From NCBI RefSeq assembly GCF_000002425.4, contig NC_037267.1, positions 10,429,398 through 10,493,397 on the forward strand: a DNA stretch of 64,000 nt, read 5' to 3'. Made by a program: the position numbers and the translations under genes. The notes beneath the pieces were generated by a model, which was not told the DNA's origin, did no database searches, and saw nothing but the letters and a program-made list of their open reading frames with translations. Below, piece after piece: positions 33,141 to 44,611 of this stretch (position 1 is the first letter of the stretch; every line of letters starts with the position of its first letter). The DNA is from Physcomitrium patens (taxonomy: Eukaryota > Streptophyta > Bryopsida > Funariales > Funariaceae).

Positions 33141-34320
33141 ACTAGGTGGCGAATATTACACTCTTCCAAGAAAAGACGACTTTCGATAAGGCTCCAACAA
33201 AGAAACATGAAAGAGTGGATGTACCTTCATAGAAGCCGATAATTCCAGACAGTACGCCATTGGATTGATTTGCTTCTAGATGATAAATGGTCCCAATCTT
33301 CGATAGTCCAACTTATCACATGGTCGCTTGGTCTTGATATTCCGTCAAAGAAACCATGTTTTATCTCCAATTTTGAAAGTAGGTGCTTGATTTCGAAATC
33401 TATCTGCAGACGTCTTGTAGGATTTTTGAGCGGATTGTAATTGAAGCTTCAACATAGTTTGAAGCTATGATAGTTGCTTCGTAAAGCCCTTAGCTCCTGA
33501 ATTGTTATTTGTTGACGGACTCAATAAATCAAGCTTCAGATGATACCCATAGTTGAAAAGAATGGGGTGTATTGAGTCGACGCATGGAGGGTGTTGTTAT
33601 ATGCAAACTCAGCTAGCAACTGATATGTTGATATTGATATGTTGATATTGGTCCTATCATTTTGCTGATAGTTGATGCTGCATCATAAGTATTGTTCCAA
33701 GACTTGGTTCATCCGTTCCGATTGGCCGTCAGTTTGAGGATGAAAAGCCGAAGAGAGCTTGATATCCACCTTCAGTATCTCAAAAAGAGATCTCCAAAAC
33801 TTTGATATAAATTGAATTCTTCGATCTGATATGATATCATCTGATAGTCCATGATATCGATACATATTATCGAGAAAGAGCCTTGTTGTGATTTCACTGG
33901 ACGATGTTTTCTTGCAAGGGACAAAGTGTGCCATCTTTGTAAGCCGATCTACAATGATAAAGATGCTGTCAAATGAATTCGATGATGGCAGGTCTATGAT
34001 GAAGTCCATGGAAACTGAAGACCATGGTCAACGTCGAATTGGCAATGGCTGTAGAAGTCCATAAGGACAATGTCGAGGATTCAAAGATCTTGAACAAATA
34101 TAGTAGGAGAGGACAAAATCTTTCACATCCTTCCACATTTGGGGCCACGAGATATCTCGAGAAATAAGCTCCAGGGTCTTCTTGAATCCAAAATGTCCCA
34201 CAGCTGGAAAATCATGGCGAGATTGAAGAACTCGAAGTCGCGCTAGTCCTTTTGGAATATACAACCACTTCTCAAAGTATAAAAGATCTCCCTCCACCTT
34301 GACTTGATGTCATTGATATG
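33141..34320 (-). pseudogene. pol: C3 integrase
   Basis: The zinc-binding region is at 34028-34297 (RHDFPAVGHFGFKKTLELI then YYICSRS, where the first expected Cys is replaced by Tyr). The core is at 33683-34009, with Asp in MDFIIDLPSS, Asp in IISDRR and Glu in GQSERMNQ. The downstream part (33140-33680) carries a short local duplication (GATATTGATATGTTGATATTG near 33620-33645) and frameshifts not present in C2. The catalytic triad is intact, but the zinc site and C-terminus are not. Confidence 0.83.
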
Positions 34321-34975
34321 CTGCTTGATATCAACGGCTACTAGATCTTTAATGGTCAAGGCACATACCTGGTTCAGGAAGTCAGCATCAATTGGCACAA
34401 TAGTAGCGCAAAGCTGAAATTACTCTGGCTTCAACAATGTCGTACATTGTTGATCAAATGCTGCTTCTCCAGCCTTTGGTACAAGATACGATCTCCTCGA
34501 TAAGGCATCGGATAATCCTTGCTACTTTCCAGGTCGATAAGTGATAATAAAATTGAATCTAGATAGCAACATACTCCACCGAGCTTGACGTCGATTTCAA
34601 ACTTGAGCCGACATGAAATACTCTAAATTCTTGTGATCTGTGTATACGGTCACTGGATGTGCAGCTCCTTCAAGAAAGTGATGCCATTCTTAGAAAGAAT
34701 CTACTATAACAAGAAGTTCTTTATCGTGGATCTCATAATTGATTTCAACTGCAAAGAACTTTCCAGAATAAAATGCAAGCAAATGGAACTTCTTATCTTC
34801 TTCCATTTGTGATGTATAGCTCCTAAAGCAAAATCCGAAGCATCAGTTTTTAAATAGAAGGCCTTTATAAAGTCTGGATGTACCAAGATTGGAGCCGTAG
34901 TAAATGTCGTCTTCAGGTCTTGAAATGCCTTCTCCGCTAGAGGTCTCCATTCCAGCTTATCCTTGCATGTCAATC
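34321..34975 (-). pseudogene. pol: C3 RNase H
   Basis: 34704-34973 gives AEKAFQDLKTTFTTAPILVHPDF and KTDASDFALGAI, the connection and first RNase H strands. After a frameshift, the EINYEIHDKEL and TDHKNLEYF segments can be read near 34600-34750. It is more damaged than the C2 copy at 17990-18530. Confidence 0.78.
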
Positions 34976-36422
34976 GAGTGAAAAGAGTAGCAACTTGAGA
35001 GTAATTCTTGATGATGATTCGATAGAAGTTAGTAAAACTAAGAAAGCATTGTATGTCTCTAACTGTCTTTGAAACCTCCTAGGACACGATTGCTTCCACC
35101 TTCTTGGGGTCCATCTTCAAGCCTTTCGTAGTCGCAACGAACCTCAAAAATTCCATCTCTATTTAGTGAAATAAACACTTCTTTAACTTGGCATATAGTC
35201 CTCGCTTGCGTAGTTTCTCCAAGACCAAACAAATGTACTTTTCATGCTCTTCCTCATTTTTGGAAAATATTAGAATATCATCCAATTAGATGACAACAAA
35301 ATCGTCAAGGTGCTCCCGAAAAATATCATTCATCATATGTTGGAAGACTACTGGAGCATTGGTAAGATCAAAGGGCATGACATTATACTCAAAATGGCCA
35401 TACCTTGTACGGAATGCTGTCTTCCACTCATCTCCTTCTTTGATTTGTACGAGGTTGTAAGCTCCCCTTAGATCAATTTTTGTAAAGATCCTTGCATGTC
35501 CAAGTTATTCTAAGAGACCAAAAATCAAGGGTAACGGATAACGATTCTTCTTTGTTATCTTGTTGAGGCCTCGATAGTCCATGCACATCCGCAACGAGCC
35601 ATCTTTCTTCTTCACAAATAAGATGGGAGCCCTAGCTGATGATTTTGAATGATGGATGAAGTTTTTGGCTAGATTTTCATCGATGTACTTCCGCAACTCC
35701 ACCAACTCAGTCTTTGACAGATTGTAGATTGGGCCAAAAGGCGGTTGTGCTCCTTCTTGTAAGTCTATTGCGCAATCATATGGTCGGTGTTCCGGTAGCA
35801 TGTCAGCATTCTTCTTTTGAAACACGTCTTTAAAATCTTTATATTGCTCAAGTATACTTACTGTCGAGATCTTTTCTCCGGTAGTTGGAGCCGCATAAAT
35901 GACAAACGGTGTACCTTCCTTGGATGATCTTACAAACACTCTTGCTCCAATGAATAAGGATTTCTTTATTTGGGATTTTCTACTAGGCTTGCTCTTGGAT
36001 GCTTTTGTGGGAAAGGTTATCTTCCGCAACCTCCAATCTATGGATGGGTTATACTTTTCCAACCAGGAAAGACCAAGAATAATAGGATTTGATGGAGTTC
36101 TAACAATATTAAAAATAATATGGCTACTATGGCCCTTAAATGTCACTTCTATAGGTTCTGATTCATGGGTGACACTACCAGACAATAAAGGTCGCCCATC
36201 TATGACCTCAACGTGAACAAGTTTGGATTTTTGTACTAAAGGGATCTTATGACGCTTCGTAAATTCTTCGTCTAAGAAACAAGCAGATGCTTCTGAATCT
36301 AATAATGCTAAGGTTCTCAATTTTTGAGGACCAATAAACAAAGGAATTGTAAAGCAAAGGGCAGGTTGACTGGAAAGAAAGGAACCTGATTGTTGTTGCA
36401 ATATTTCACTGTCCAGTTGCAC
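34976..36422 (-). pseudogene. pol: C3 protease and reverse transcriptase
   Basis: A 306-codon open frame (35505-36422) holds the protease, with the active-site loop [12 protein letters not shown] (Asp-Ser-Glu instead of Asp-Ser/Thr-Gly) near residue 40, the [15 protein letters not shown] flap and core segment, a linker, and the RT fingers up to [18 protein letters not shown]. After one stop and frame change, RT continues to 34980; the palm motif reads stop-LDD instead of YLDD. Loss of the protease Gly and the RT Tyr both predict inactivity. It is the longest preserved frame in the chromovirus. Confidence 0.88.
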
Positions 36423-36427
36423 GGCTC

Positions 36428-37453
36428 CTATTGTGGCTGGGCATCCTCGTTTTCCTGAATAAATGCGCCCCTAGTCCTGACAATGTATCGATTTTGCTTC
36501 TTGGAGCAATTTCCAACTTTGTGGCCTTCTTCACCGCAATATAAGCATAGACCTTCTTCCAAATGCCGCTTTTTCTCTTCTAGAGTAAGGAATTTGACAC
36601 GTACCGTATTAATTCGCATGTCTTCTACCTATGAATGTGAATTCACGCTGCTTGCCGACATAGTTGGAGCATGGCGAACCATATGTTGTCTTGAGCATTG
36701 ATCTTAGCGACGTTGGAATACGCGGTTATTCTACTTTACAGCTTGGCTAATAGCTACGTTGAGCGTTCATGGATCAGAAAGAGTTAGAAGCAAATCCTTT
36801 ACATCGTCTCTTAAATTCCAATAGAATTGACTCATCAACGCTTCTTCGTCCCAATTCATGTCGCATGCTAGTTGCCTGAAATTTGATGCATAGATTTATA
36901 TAGAGCGCATCCCTTGTCGTAGTGACCGGATCTTTGTTGTAGCCCATCGAACCTTGTCGTGTTCACCAAATGCTTCCGCAAATGCCTCCAAAAAGATTTC
37001 AAAGTTGTTTAGTATAGATGATCATTTTTCAAACAAAGGAGCAAACGATGATAGAGCTTGCCCTGTAAGTAAGGTTCCAACAAGTCCAATACGTGACTCC
37101 TCCGTTAGATAGCATTCGGGATGTAAAACTATTATCAACCTGATTTGATTGATGAATCCTCAAAACTTCAAACGCGTACCATTAAACTTGTCCGAAAGGC
37201 TAACTTCAGACTCCTTATGTTGTAGAACTAGCGGTGCTTGTCGAACCTCAAGCAAAGTTGTTTCTCCAAGTGTGGAAGTTTGAGACTAGTGCAACCTAGA
37301 TTGTGCCATCCCTGATGCTCCATCATTATGAAGCCTTGCCACGATTCCTTCAATATCTGTAGTTCTTTGCGATAACATAGCGAGGGCATTCATGATGGCA
37401 TCCAACTTGGACTTTGAACTTTCTATCATACTAATGTCTTGGCCCCCAGCCAT
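36428..37453 (-). pseudogene. gag: C3 gag
   Basis: Gag starts at the ATG complementary to 37451-37453 (MAGGQDISMIESSKSKLDAI). It includes a helical N-domain, a capsid-like region (about 36740-37200, LTGQALSSFAPLF and DDVKDLLLTLSDP) and a CCHC zinc knuckle CLYCGEEGHKVGNC near 36520-36560, which binds RNA in the family. Roughly ten stops or frame changes are scattered through it. It precedes the protease frame with only a short gap. Confidence 0.82.
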
Positions 37454-37733
37454 TCTAAGAGAAGGACAGAAATGACTCTACAAGAAGACAATATTGGTTT
37501 AAAAGAGGGTACTCTGCAACCTCTAAAACGCTTTAAGAGCTTCAAAAAAAGAGGTAATCCACTCTCTCTAAGAAGAATAAGACTCCAATACTGTAACAAA
37601 AGAAGTATTAGTTTAGAGGAGGGTAATCCGCAACCTCTAAAATGCTAGTACACCTTCAAGCAGAGGAATAATCTACACTCTAACGAGGAAGAAACTAGCT
37701 CTGATATCAGAAGTGAGTTCAGTCTCGACAAAC
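37454..37733 (-). other. C3 leader with tRNA-iMet-like primer site
   Basis: The plus-strand GCTCTGATATCA (37698-37709) is one base from GCTCTGATACCA, the complement of the usual plant iMet primer site. It is separated from the LTR edge by 24 bases. The same spacing is seen in C1. Confidence 0.7.
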
Positions 37734-38150
37734 TGTCACAGACATAGAAATATAGGCTCGAGTTCTAACAAGAAGTTTAAGAAGAACTAACAAAAACTAT
37801 ATTAATCAGATAAATACAAGAACAACACCAGAGAGGTGAGCTAGAGCTCCAAGAGATGTGTTGTCGAGACTGAAGAACTCTTCAACCTCGATTCTAATAT
37901 ATACTCCTATTTAGGAAGCTTCTTAAGTAGCTTCCACTAACAAGGAAGCTTCTCAAATAACTTCCATCAACTAGAAAGCTTCTCAAGCAACTTCCACCAA
38001 TTAGGAAGCTTTTCAAGCAACTTCTACCAACTAAGAAGTTTCTCAAGAAACTTCCATCAACTAGGAAGCTTTTAGAAGGTTCCGGAGACTTACTTCTAGA
38101 AGGTTCTAGAAAATTGTCTCTAGAAGGTTATAAGTATTATGTTCCTAATA
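37734..38150 (-). repeat. C3 5' LTR
   Basis: 417 bases, TGTCACAGACATAG to TTCCTAATA (the outer CA end decayed to TA), with five 30-bp units at 37917-38066. It is flanked by GTAAT (38151-38155). It resembles C1's 5' LTR more than its own 3' LTR, as expected for duplicated DNA. Confidence 0.9.
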
Positions 38151-38805
38151 GTAATTCCTTTTCAATAATATATAATCTTTTTTTTCTTTTCTTTTAAAAT
38201 CATCAACTTTCTTATACATAATATTTCCATTCTCAAAAATACCAATAAAACTCGCATCAAAGGCACCTTCATCTTGTGAGAGTACCTTCTCTTTTGTACC
38301 TCTATAATCTTGTTATATAGTGATACTTCTCCAAAATCCTTAAATCCTTCAACAATCCTTGGCAATGGTTTCTCCCTCAATCTATCTCAATTTCGTTTAT
38401 GATTAGGAAGTACTGTCAAAAATTATATAGCTTTCCTTCCATCTTCACTACTCTTGCACAAGTTGAACCATCGTCAAGTAGTTTTGTTTCCATCCGTATT
38501 GCCATAATATAAGATTGTTCTAAAATAAATGGATAAGACGTTGTATCTTATACAAAGAAATGTTGTTCTGTTGTAACATTTCCAATCCAAATTTTGACAT
38601 CTGGATAAGCTCGATATAATTCACCTCGTATGTTATTAGCTGCTCATATTATCCATCCATGTTCCATATCAATTGGCCATTTCTGCCTCTTATAAAGATC
38701 CTTAGATATAAGATTTATTTCAAACCCATGGTCAACTAAAGCAACAATTGGTTCTTCTATATCTCCTACTTTCACCAATACTTCAGTAGTTGCCCTTGCC
38801 TAATA
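38151..38805 (-). pseudogene. pol: B3 protease region
   Basis: The minus strand reads KVGDIEEPIVALVDHGFEINLISKDLY near 38680-38780 and the MREKPLPRIVEGFKDFGEVS segment at 38162-38380. It matches B1 (6325-7010) and B4 (48270-48990). It is interrupted at its downstream end by the C3 insertion and continues at 31944. Confidence 0.78.
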
Positions 38806-40670
38806 TTTTTGAGTATAATGGCTTGAAGCTTCTATTTCCTTATCACTATAATCTTTGAAATGAACTCATTGATTATACCCATTCTTTTCATTTGTTGATT
38901 GCTTGTAACCATTATCAACCTCTTCTTCATCTTTATATAATCCTGCATCAATAGCATGACTCATTCCAGCTTCATGCATTAATTGCCTCTTTTACTTAAT
39001 GCTGTCAATGATAACATCATGAAACTCCTTCTTTACAATTCTCAAAATTTCTTTCAATGTGAATTCCACCTTAGCATTTAATATACATTCTTCCCACACT
39101 CCTTTTAAATTTGTTGCCGCTTTGATGTGAGAAAGTAACTTATAAGCAATTGATTTATTCTTATCTTTTATCTCCTTTGTTTTTTCTTCCAATAATGCTG
39201 AAGTATCTTTTATAGGTAATTTTTGTGAAGCTGCCTCAAGAGCCTGGTCTCCTCGAGTTTGTCTCTTGGAAGAATTTCCTTCTCTTGTATCATCAAAATT
39301 TTCTCGTCTCTTTTCTTCCATCAAGCTTCATATTGGCTTTGAGTAATATATGCATGAATTGAAAGAGACTCAACAGGATCCTGCCAATCTGTTGCACCTC
39401 GTATTGTAGTTGCAGTCCTCAATAATGCTTCTTGAGGCATTTTTCTTTTTTGTATCGTGGAAATGGCAAAAGTCCAAAATTCACTAGTTTCTATACTTCT
39501 ACCAAAGTCATCATCTATTCTAGCACCATAACTTACACTCTCTCATGTTGCTATTCCATATTCTATTAAATAATCTTGAATCAATACTCTCATACCTCCT
39601 TTGCCAAAATTAGTTTGAAAGAGATCCTCTATATCTTTTAATACTATCTTTCCATCTTTCCAGTAAATAACTCCTTGTTGCACCATATTATTAAATTCAC
39701 TACAATCCTTCTTAGTATGTGAAACATCATCACACCAGATACATCTTTGTACATACCGTTGTTTTGAAACATTCTTCAAATTGTTTGTAGAAGTATTTTC
39801 TTTAAGTCTTGCCAATTTGATTTGAAGATCTTGCATTTTACGTATAATTTCTTCAATCTCCATCTTTCCTTTCTTTGATAAAGATATCGAAGGTTGAATA
39901 GTAGGCATTGTTTGTCGTGTTGTATATATTGGATTTTTAGGTGCTTTTACTACTTTTGGAATATTACTCCTATCCTTCCTCCTTTCTCTTTTTACAAGCA
40001 AATCCACTGCATTTTTAACATTTTTCGACTTTGTTGTCAATCCTTTATCTTCTTCTTTGTCTTCAAGAAGCAATTCCAATTTCCCTTGTAATTCTCCATC
40101 AGCAGTTTGAAGAAATAATTCAACCTTGTTTGGCTCTAATGTCAATTTTTATATCTTTGATAATTGAGAATACTACCTCTCAAATTCCCTTAGTAGCTCT
40201 ATTGCTTGTAAATTCTTATTAGGCCGCTCAATCCATTCTAAAAATAATTTCTTAGTAATATGATCAGTGTCTTCTAAGAAATATTCGTCTTTTAATGCAT
40301 GTAAAAAAACCTCCCATGAATTTCCATAATGTTCCATAATTGAGGTAATATGTCTTTTTATCTCCGGTATCATGGCTAGTCCAAATAATTCAACCATCTT
40401 CTTCTCAAAAACCTGATTTAATTCCATTTTTTGAACATAACATCTTAAATACATTGAAATGTCCCTTCCATCAAACTGGTCAATTTTATTGAACACTGCT
40501 TATAAAGCTTTGGTCGCTAAAGCTTCTTTGTGATCATTGGTTTACTATTGTTGCATAGATAATGATAAGGCTTGAAATATACCAGCAAAAGATGGATCCA
40601 TGTACATACCTTGTCCTTTAGAAGAAGCTCCACTTGAAGCTCCTTCAAAATTTTTATTCTCATTCTCCAT
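38806..40670 (-). pseudogene. gag: B3 gag
   Basis: The start is the ATG complementary to 40668-40670 (MENENKNFEGASSGASS). The conserved TAG follows after about 42 codons, then the blocks 40173-40496 (FDGRDISMYLRCYV to LLREFER), 39543-40145 (coiled-coil-prone region, CCHC knuckle CIWCDDVSHTKKDC, NFGKGGMRVLIQDYL) and 38992-39324 (C-terminal Lys-rich region). Only a few stops separate the blocks, mostly at codons one transition away from Gln, Trp or Arg. It is nearly identical to B1 gag. Confidence 0.87.
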
Positions 40671-40719
40671 AAAATAAAAATAAAAATAAAAGAATTCTAA
40701 TACCTCTGACCTCAAGTAT

Positions 40720-40737
40720 TTCACATCACATTCACCA
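40720..40737 (-). other. B3 primer-binding site, decayed tRNA-Trp type
   Basis: The plus-strand TTCACATCACATTCACCA lies four bases from the LTR start. It keeps the TTCACCA end and the TTCAC start of the site seen at 3772-3789. Confidence 0.6.
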
Positions 40738-40741
40738 GTTA

Positions 40742-42558
40742 TGTTGTATTACGTGCACATTAGCTTGAGAATACTGCGAGCGTCTAGTTGTGAAAGATAA
40801 AACAATATTTTGTAAGTATCCAAGTAGGCTAGTGGGTTTCAACCATCTAAATATAAATTATTTCAGATTTCAATATAAAAGCTCAATTTTAATACAAAGT
40901 GCTTGGAAACACTATTTTTAATAACTTCAAGTTATTATAACTACAAAGTCTTTTGTTATTTTTTAGTTTTATTTTTTATTTTATTTTATTTTATTTTATT
41001 TTTTATTTTTTTATTTTTATTTTTATTTTATTATATTTTCTTTTATTTTTCAACCCTAACCCTAGACAACGGGCTTTGGTAAGCTGTAATTCTAAATCTA
41101 ATTGTCCGATTGTTGTTAATTTCTACCACTAGTGTCTTTGCAAGCCTTTTAAATACTCAAGAAGTTTCAATCCAATCTAACTTACAAATTGCAAGAAAAT
41201 ACCATAAATCCACATTGATGTATCTTGACCGCCGTCTACAAGTCCTCGACTTATCATCCCAAAAGTCACCTTATTCCAGCTGGTAGATCTCTAGATATTA
41301 TAGAAATCTTAAACAACCCCAATCTGCTAACTTCTAATACTTCTTTACACTATTGGTCAAATATCCTCTATGTGTTCGTCAAATTAATACAAACTTTTGT
41401 AAGCACTCAGCATACTCAACCGTTTAGACACTTCTAAATTTCAACTGCAAAAATTTCTCCAATTTCATAAAATAATCAAAAGTACCAGCCTTAACTTTAT
41501 TGCAAAAAAATAACCAAATCACCAATACAAACACTGACTTTCAGCAACGATCACGAAAGTCCTTTCAAATCCTATGAAACTCAATTCTATATCTTTTGAA
41601 GGAGCTTGAAGCTAGCTCTCCGATCTCAAAATCCCGATCTCCGAATGCCTTCTTCTTTTTCTTCTTCTCTCCTTTAATTCTGTGAGGTCCTCTATTCTTC
41701 TGCTCTGGACTCCGAATTGGAACAGCAAATCCGCCTCCATAGAATTCCCGTCTATAAGAGGATCTTTCCACAGAAAGGATGTTTTCTCGAAATGACATAG
41801 AGAACAGAATACCTTGAAATGGAATCAAAGCCTCCGTAGTCGGGACCTCATTGGGTTGTCTAACCGAATCAGGTCTCATACTGGATAAGAGGCCCATAAT
41901 AGGACCTGGATTGGATGTCCCCGTAATTGGATCAAATTGACCCTTCACCTGAGACTCACTCAAATATTGAATTGGTCCTTTCTCTTTTTGCCGACTCTTG
42001 GTAAGAACGGCTTGGACTTATTCCACTTGATTTATTGGAGAATCGTGAGGACCTAGATTCATCCTCTCAATTCTTTTCTAGCTTTGGATCTACTGATCTC
42101 GATTATTGAAATTGAACGTAGCATTACATTACTGATAAGTATGCCATGACTACTTGCTATTCTCACACAGTGGTGCATAATTGTTCATGGCTTTGGAATT
42201 AGAATATTTACTAGCATAATGATCATTCTATCTACAACGAAAACAATGAAGTGATTTTCTTGTACCTCCATCAAGCATATTGGGTGTCTCCACTAGTATA
42301 TACATACTATGCTTGTTCCATATAGGATTAGAAAATGATCCTGGTCATCTTGTTGGTATAGAGGATACTTGATTCAATGACATCGATGGAGCAGATGTTG
42401 TTGTCACGTTTGGTGGTACAACTGTAATGAGGTGATATTTACTGGCCTCTGAATATTGGCTCTAGAATTGGCCACTATTTCTAACATCTAAGATGAGTAA
42501 ATATTAATAAATCTTTTTCATTTATATTTTCATCATATAGTCGTGTTGCAACACGAGA
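40742..42558 (-). mobile_element. B3 5' LTR, full length
   Basis: 1817 bases, TGTTGTATTACG to CAACACGAGA (last CA end mutated), followed by ATGT (42559-42562), the partner of ACGT at 26761-26764. The point after CCCTTCAC at 41941-41948 is where the truncated LTRs B1 and B2 switch to the chromodomain fragment, so this copy shows the unrearranged state. It carries a TTTTA microsatellite (40970-41050) and an open 133-codon frame (41565-41963). It is almost identical to the B4 5' LTR at 44612-46387. Confidence 0.9.
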
Positions 42559-43968
42559 ATGTTGTTGTCTCGTTTGATGGTATGGCTTGCAATTAGGTGA
42601 CATTAACTAACCTTTGAATATTGGCACTAGAATTGGGCCTTGTTTCTAATAGTTGTGGATAACTATTCATTGTTCCGTTCCAAGTCGAATTTTGATTGTT
42701 ACCTTGAATTGGAATCATTGTGGCACCCGCACTTAAAAACTGATCATAATGGCATTCCTCCCAAACCTTGGCTCTATTAAATGATGCAGTTATCGTATTT
42801 GGTTGAGCCTCTTTTATAAACATCTTTAGTTCAGGTAGGTACAATTCGTTGATTAATATGGACAATACAAAAGCCTCTGGCATTTGATGATTTTACCACT
42901 TGCGGAGTATATCTACTACATGACCATAGTATGATTCCACTACCTCTTTTGAATCCATTTTGCTAATCATTAATCTTTCTCGAAGTCGATCCTCAAAACC
43001 AATTGGGCAAAAATGGATTAAAAATGTATTCTTCAATACTTTTCAATTGAAAAATTGATCCATTGTTTGACGGTTGTACCATTCAAACACCGTGTCCTTT
43101 AAGGTTGATGGCAACCATCATAAGCAAATATCTTCAGTTCTTCTATTATTGGCTACACATGCTATCAAAAACTGAGTTAAATATTGATTGAGATTCACAT
43201 CCAAAAAATCTCTAAAAATAAGTAAAGAAGCCACGCTCATTGTGCGATCGCTCACGTCACTTATTTGTACTGCTATTGGAACTGCTAGACCACCCGTCGC
43301 CATTGAAGAGAACAATGTTCTACTTAATCTTTTGTCAAAATAATAGGCATCTTCACTAATTGATTGTTCTGAATTTTTAAGTTTTCTCAATTTACTATTA
43401 TTGTCCTTTACTAAGTTATTCAATTAAATTGGAGATAAAAATGACAAATTTTGAAATACACTGAATTGCCCTTTATTGATCAGTAATTTATGCCACTCTA
43501 CAGAACCAGTTTTGATAGAATTAGAAGATTTTATTATTAAAAACGTATTCAATGGAATACCCAATTCTTCTATGATTCCTTCATTCGCAATTAATGACCT
43601 CGAGAGAAACACTGATCTATTGACCAAATTTTCTATAAGTATTCTTAGGAATTTCTCTAACGATATATATTGTTGAAATATTTGATGTCGATCAGCTTCA
43701 AGGTATACTTGGATATGTCGACAGACATGCAACCATGGTTTAATCCAACTTTGTAAATGAATCCTTTTTAACTTCCGTACTTATTCGTTACGTAACAAAT
43801 TTCTTGCTTTCAATCTCTCTATTCTTTCTTTCGACTACTGTATTCTCTTTACTATTAAGTTTTCATTTTTAATAACCATACTCTTTCATTATATTCTATT
43901 AAATTTGCTTCCTATCGCCCAGCTAACTAAATCAGCAGTTAATTCCTAATACTCAATGCTATTGTCTA
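42559..43968 (-). pseudogene. gag: E1 gag, N-terminal and central part
   Basis: Three open blocks (43424-43732, 43118-43423, 42593-42883) in the same order make up a gag. An N-domain is followed by a Retrotrans_gag-like capsid region (FRDFLDVNLNQYLTQFLIAC, then DTVFEWYNRQ and VESYYGHVVDIL across stops), and by a C-terminal linker ending NSSANIQRLVNVT. It is interrupted at 42562 by B3 and resumes at 26764 with the zinc knuckles. The primer site lies just upstream. It is of Tat/Athila-like type, judging by the related pol in E2. Confidence 0.78.
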
Positions 43969-43986
43969 TCCCCGACAGCGGTACCA
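43969..43986 (-). other. E1 primer-binding site, tRNA-Asp-like
   Basis: The plus-strand TCCCCGACAGCGGTACCA resembles the 3' end of tRNA-Asp used by Tat/Athila elements, with four differences by my count. It sits next to the inner edge of the LTR. Confidence 0.6.
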
Positions 43987-43991
43987 AAATA

Positions 43992-44611
43992 TGGTTGTCG
44001 TTTTACTTATTCTACAATTCCTTTTAGAATAAATCTATATAGAGGAATTTGAACACAAAGAAAGACTAAGTGCATGAATTTTACTTATTAAGGTCACACA
44101 ATTAACCATATTTCAAACCACTAAAATACTAAGAAATACTACAATACTTTCTCCTAGTAACAATACTCCTTCATCAACTGATAACAAAAGTGTGCAATCC
44201 TGTACTTTCAAAAGATCACTCAAAACACAATAATTTCCATCCAATACCAAGAATAATAGACTTCATTCTAATAATCTAAATTCACATAATTTCTGTAATC
44301 ACAGACTTTCTTTGCCGAAACACAAACAGCTCTCAATAAACAACAATCATAATCTTTCAATAACTCTTCTTATAATTCAATCACTCAATACTATAATTAC
44401 ATAATCAATAACTCATAAATCAATCTCTATTTATTCCACAGACTCACTTCTCAATATTGAGAAACTATCCATTACTCTTCAACAACAAAGAAAACAAAGA
44501 AACAAAAAGATAGAACCAAGCTTATTCCAGCTCATGACTATCACAATCTGGCACTCCAACAAACTTCTACAACTTCTATAAAATTGCTCTTCATTTTCAC
44601 ATTCTGACCAT
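43992..44611 (-). mobile_element. E1 5' LTR, interrupted by B4
   Basis: This is the inner ~620 bases of an E LTR, recognised by alignment with 59315-60521 (shared GAACACAAAGAAAGACTA-type segment, a run of TTCACAATTC-like tracts, and TGACTATCACAATCTGGC near 44535). It stops at 44611 where B4 begins. A short stretch after B4 (54164-54260) may be its continuation, but the match is weak. Confidence 0.7.

Larger units (their letters stand above)
31950..38150 (-). mobile_element. C3: full-length chromovirus nested in B3
   Basis: This 6201-bp Ty3/gypsy chromovirus has both LTRs, a primer site, gag, PR, RT, RNase H, IN, a chromodomain and a polypurine tract in canonical order on the minus strand. 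It is bracketed by perfect 5-bp duplications GTAAT (31945-31949 and 38151-38155). The empty site is visible in B4 as ATTAC at 48975-48979. The two LTRs differ by many substitutions and by one 30-bp unit, so the insertion is old. It is the only structurally complete C element in the window; C1 and C2 are partial duplicates of the same insertion. Confidence 0.93.
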
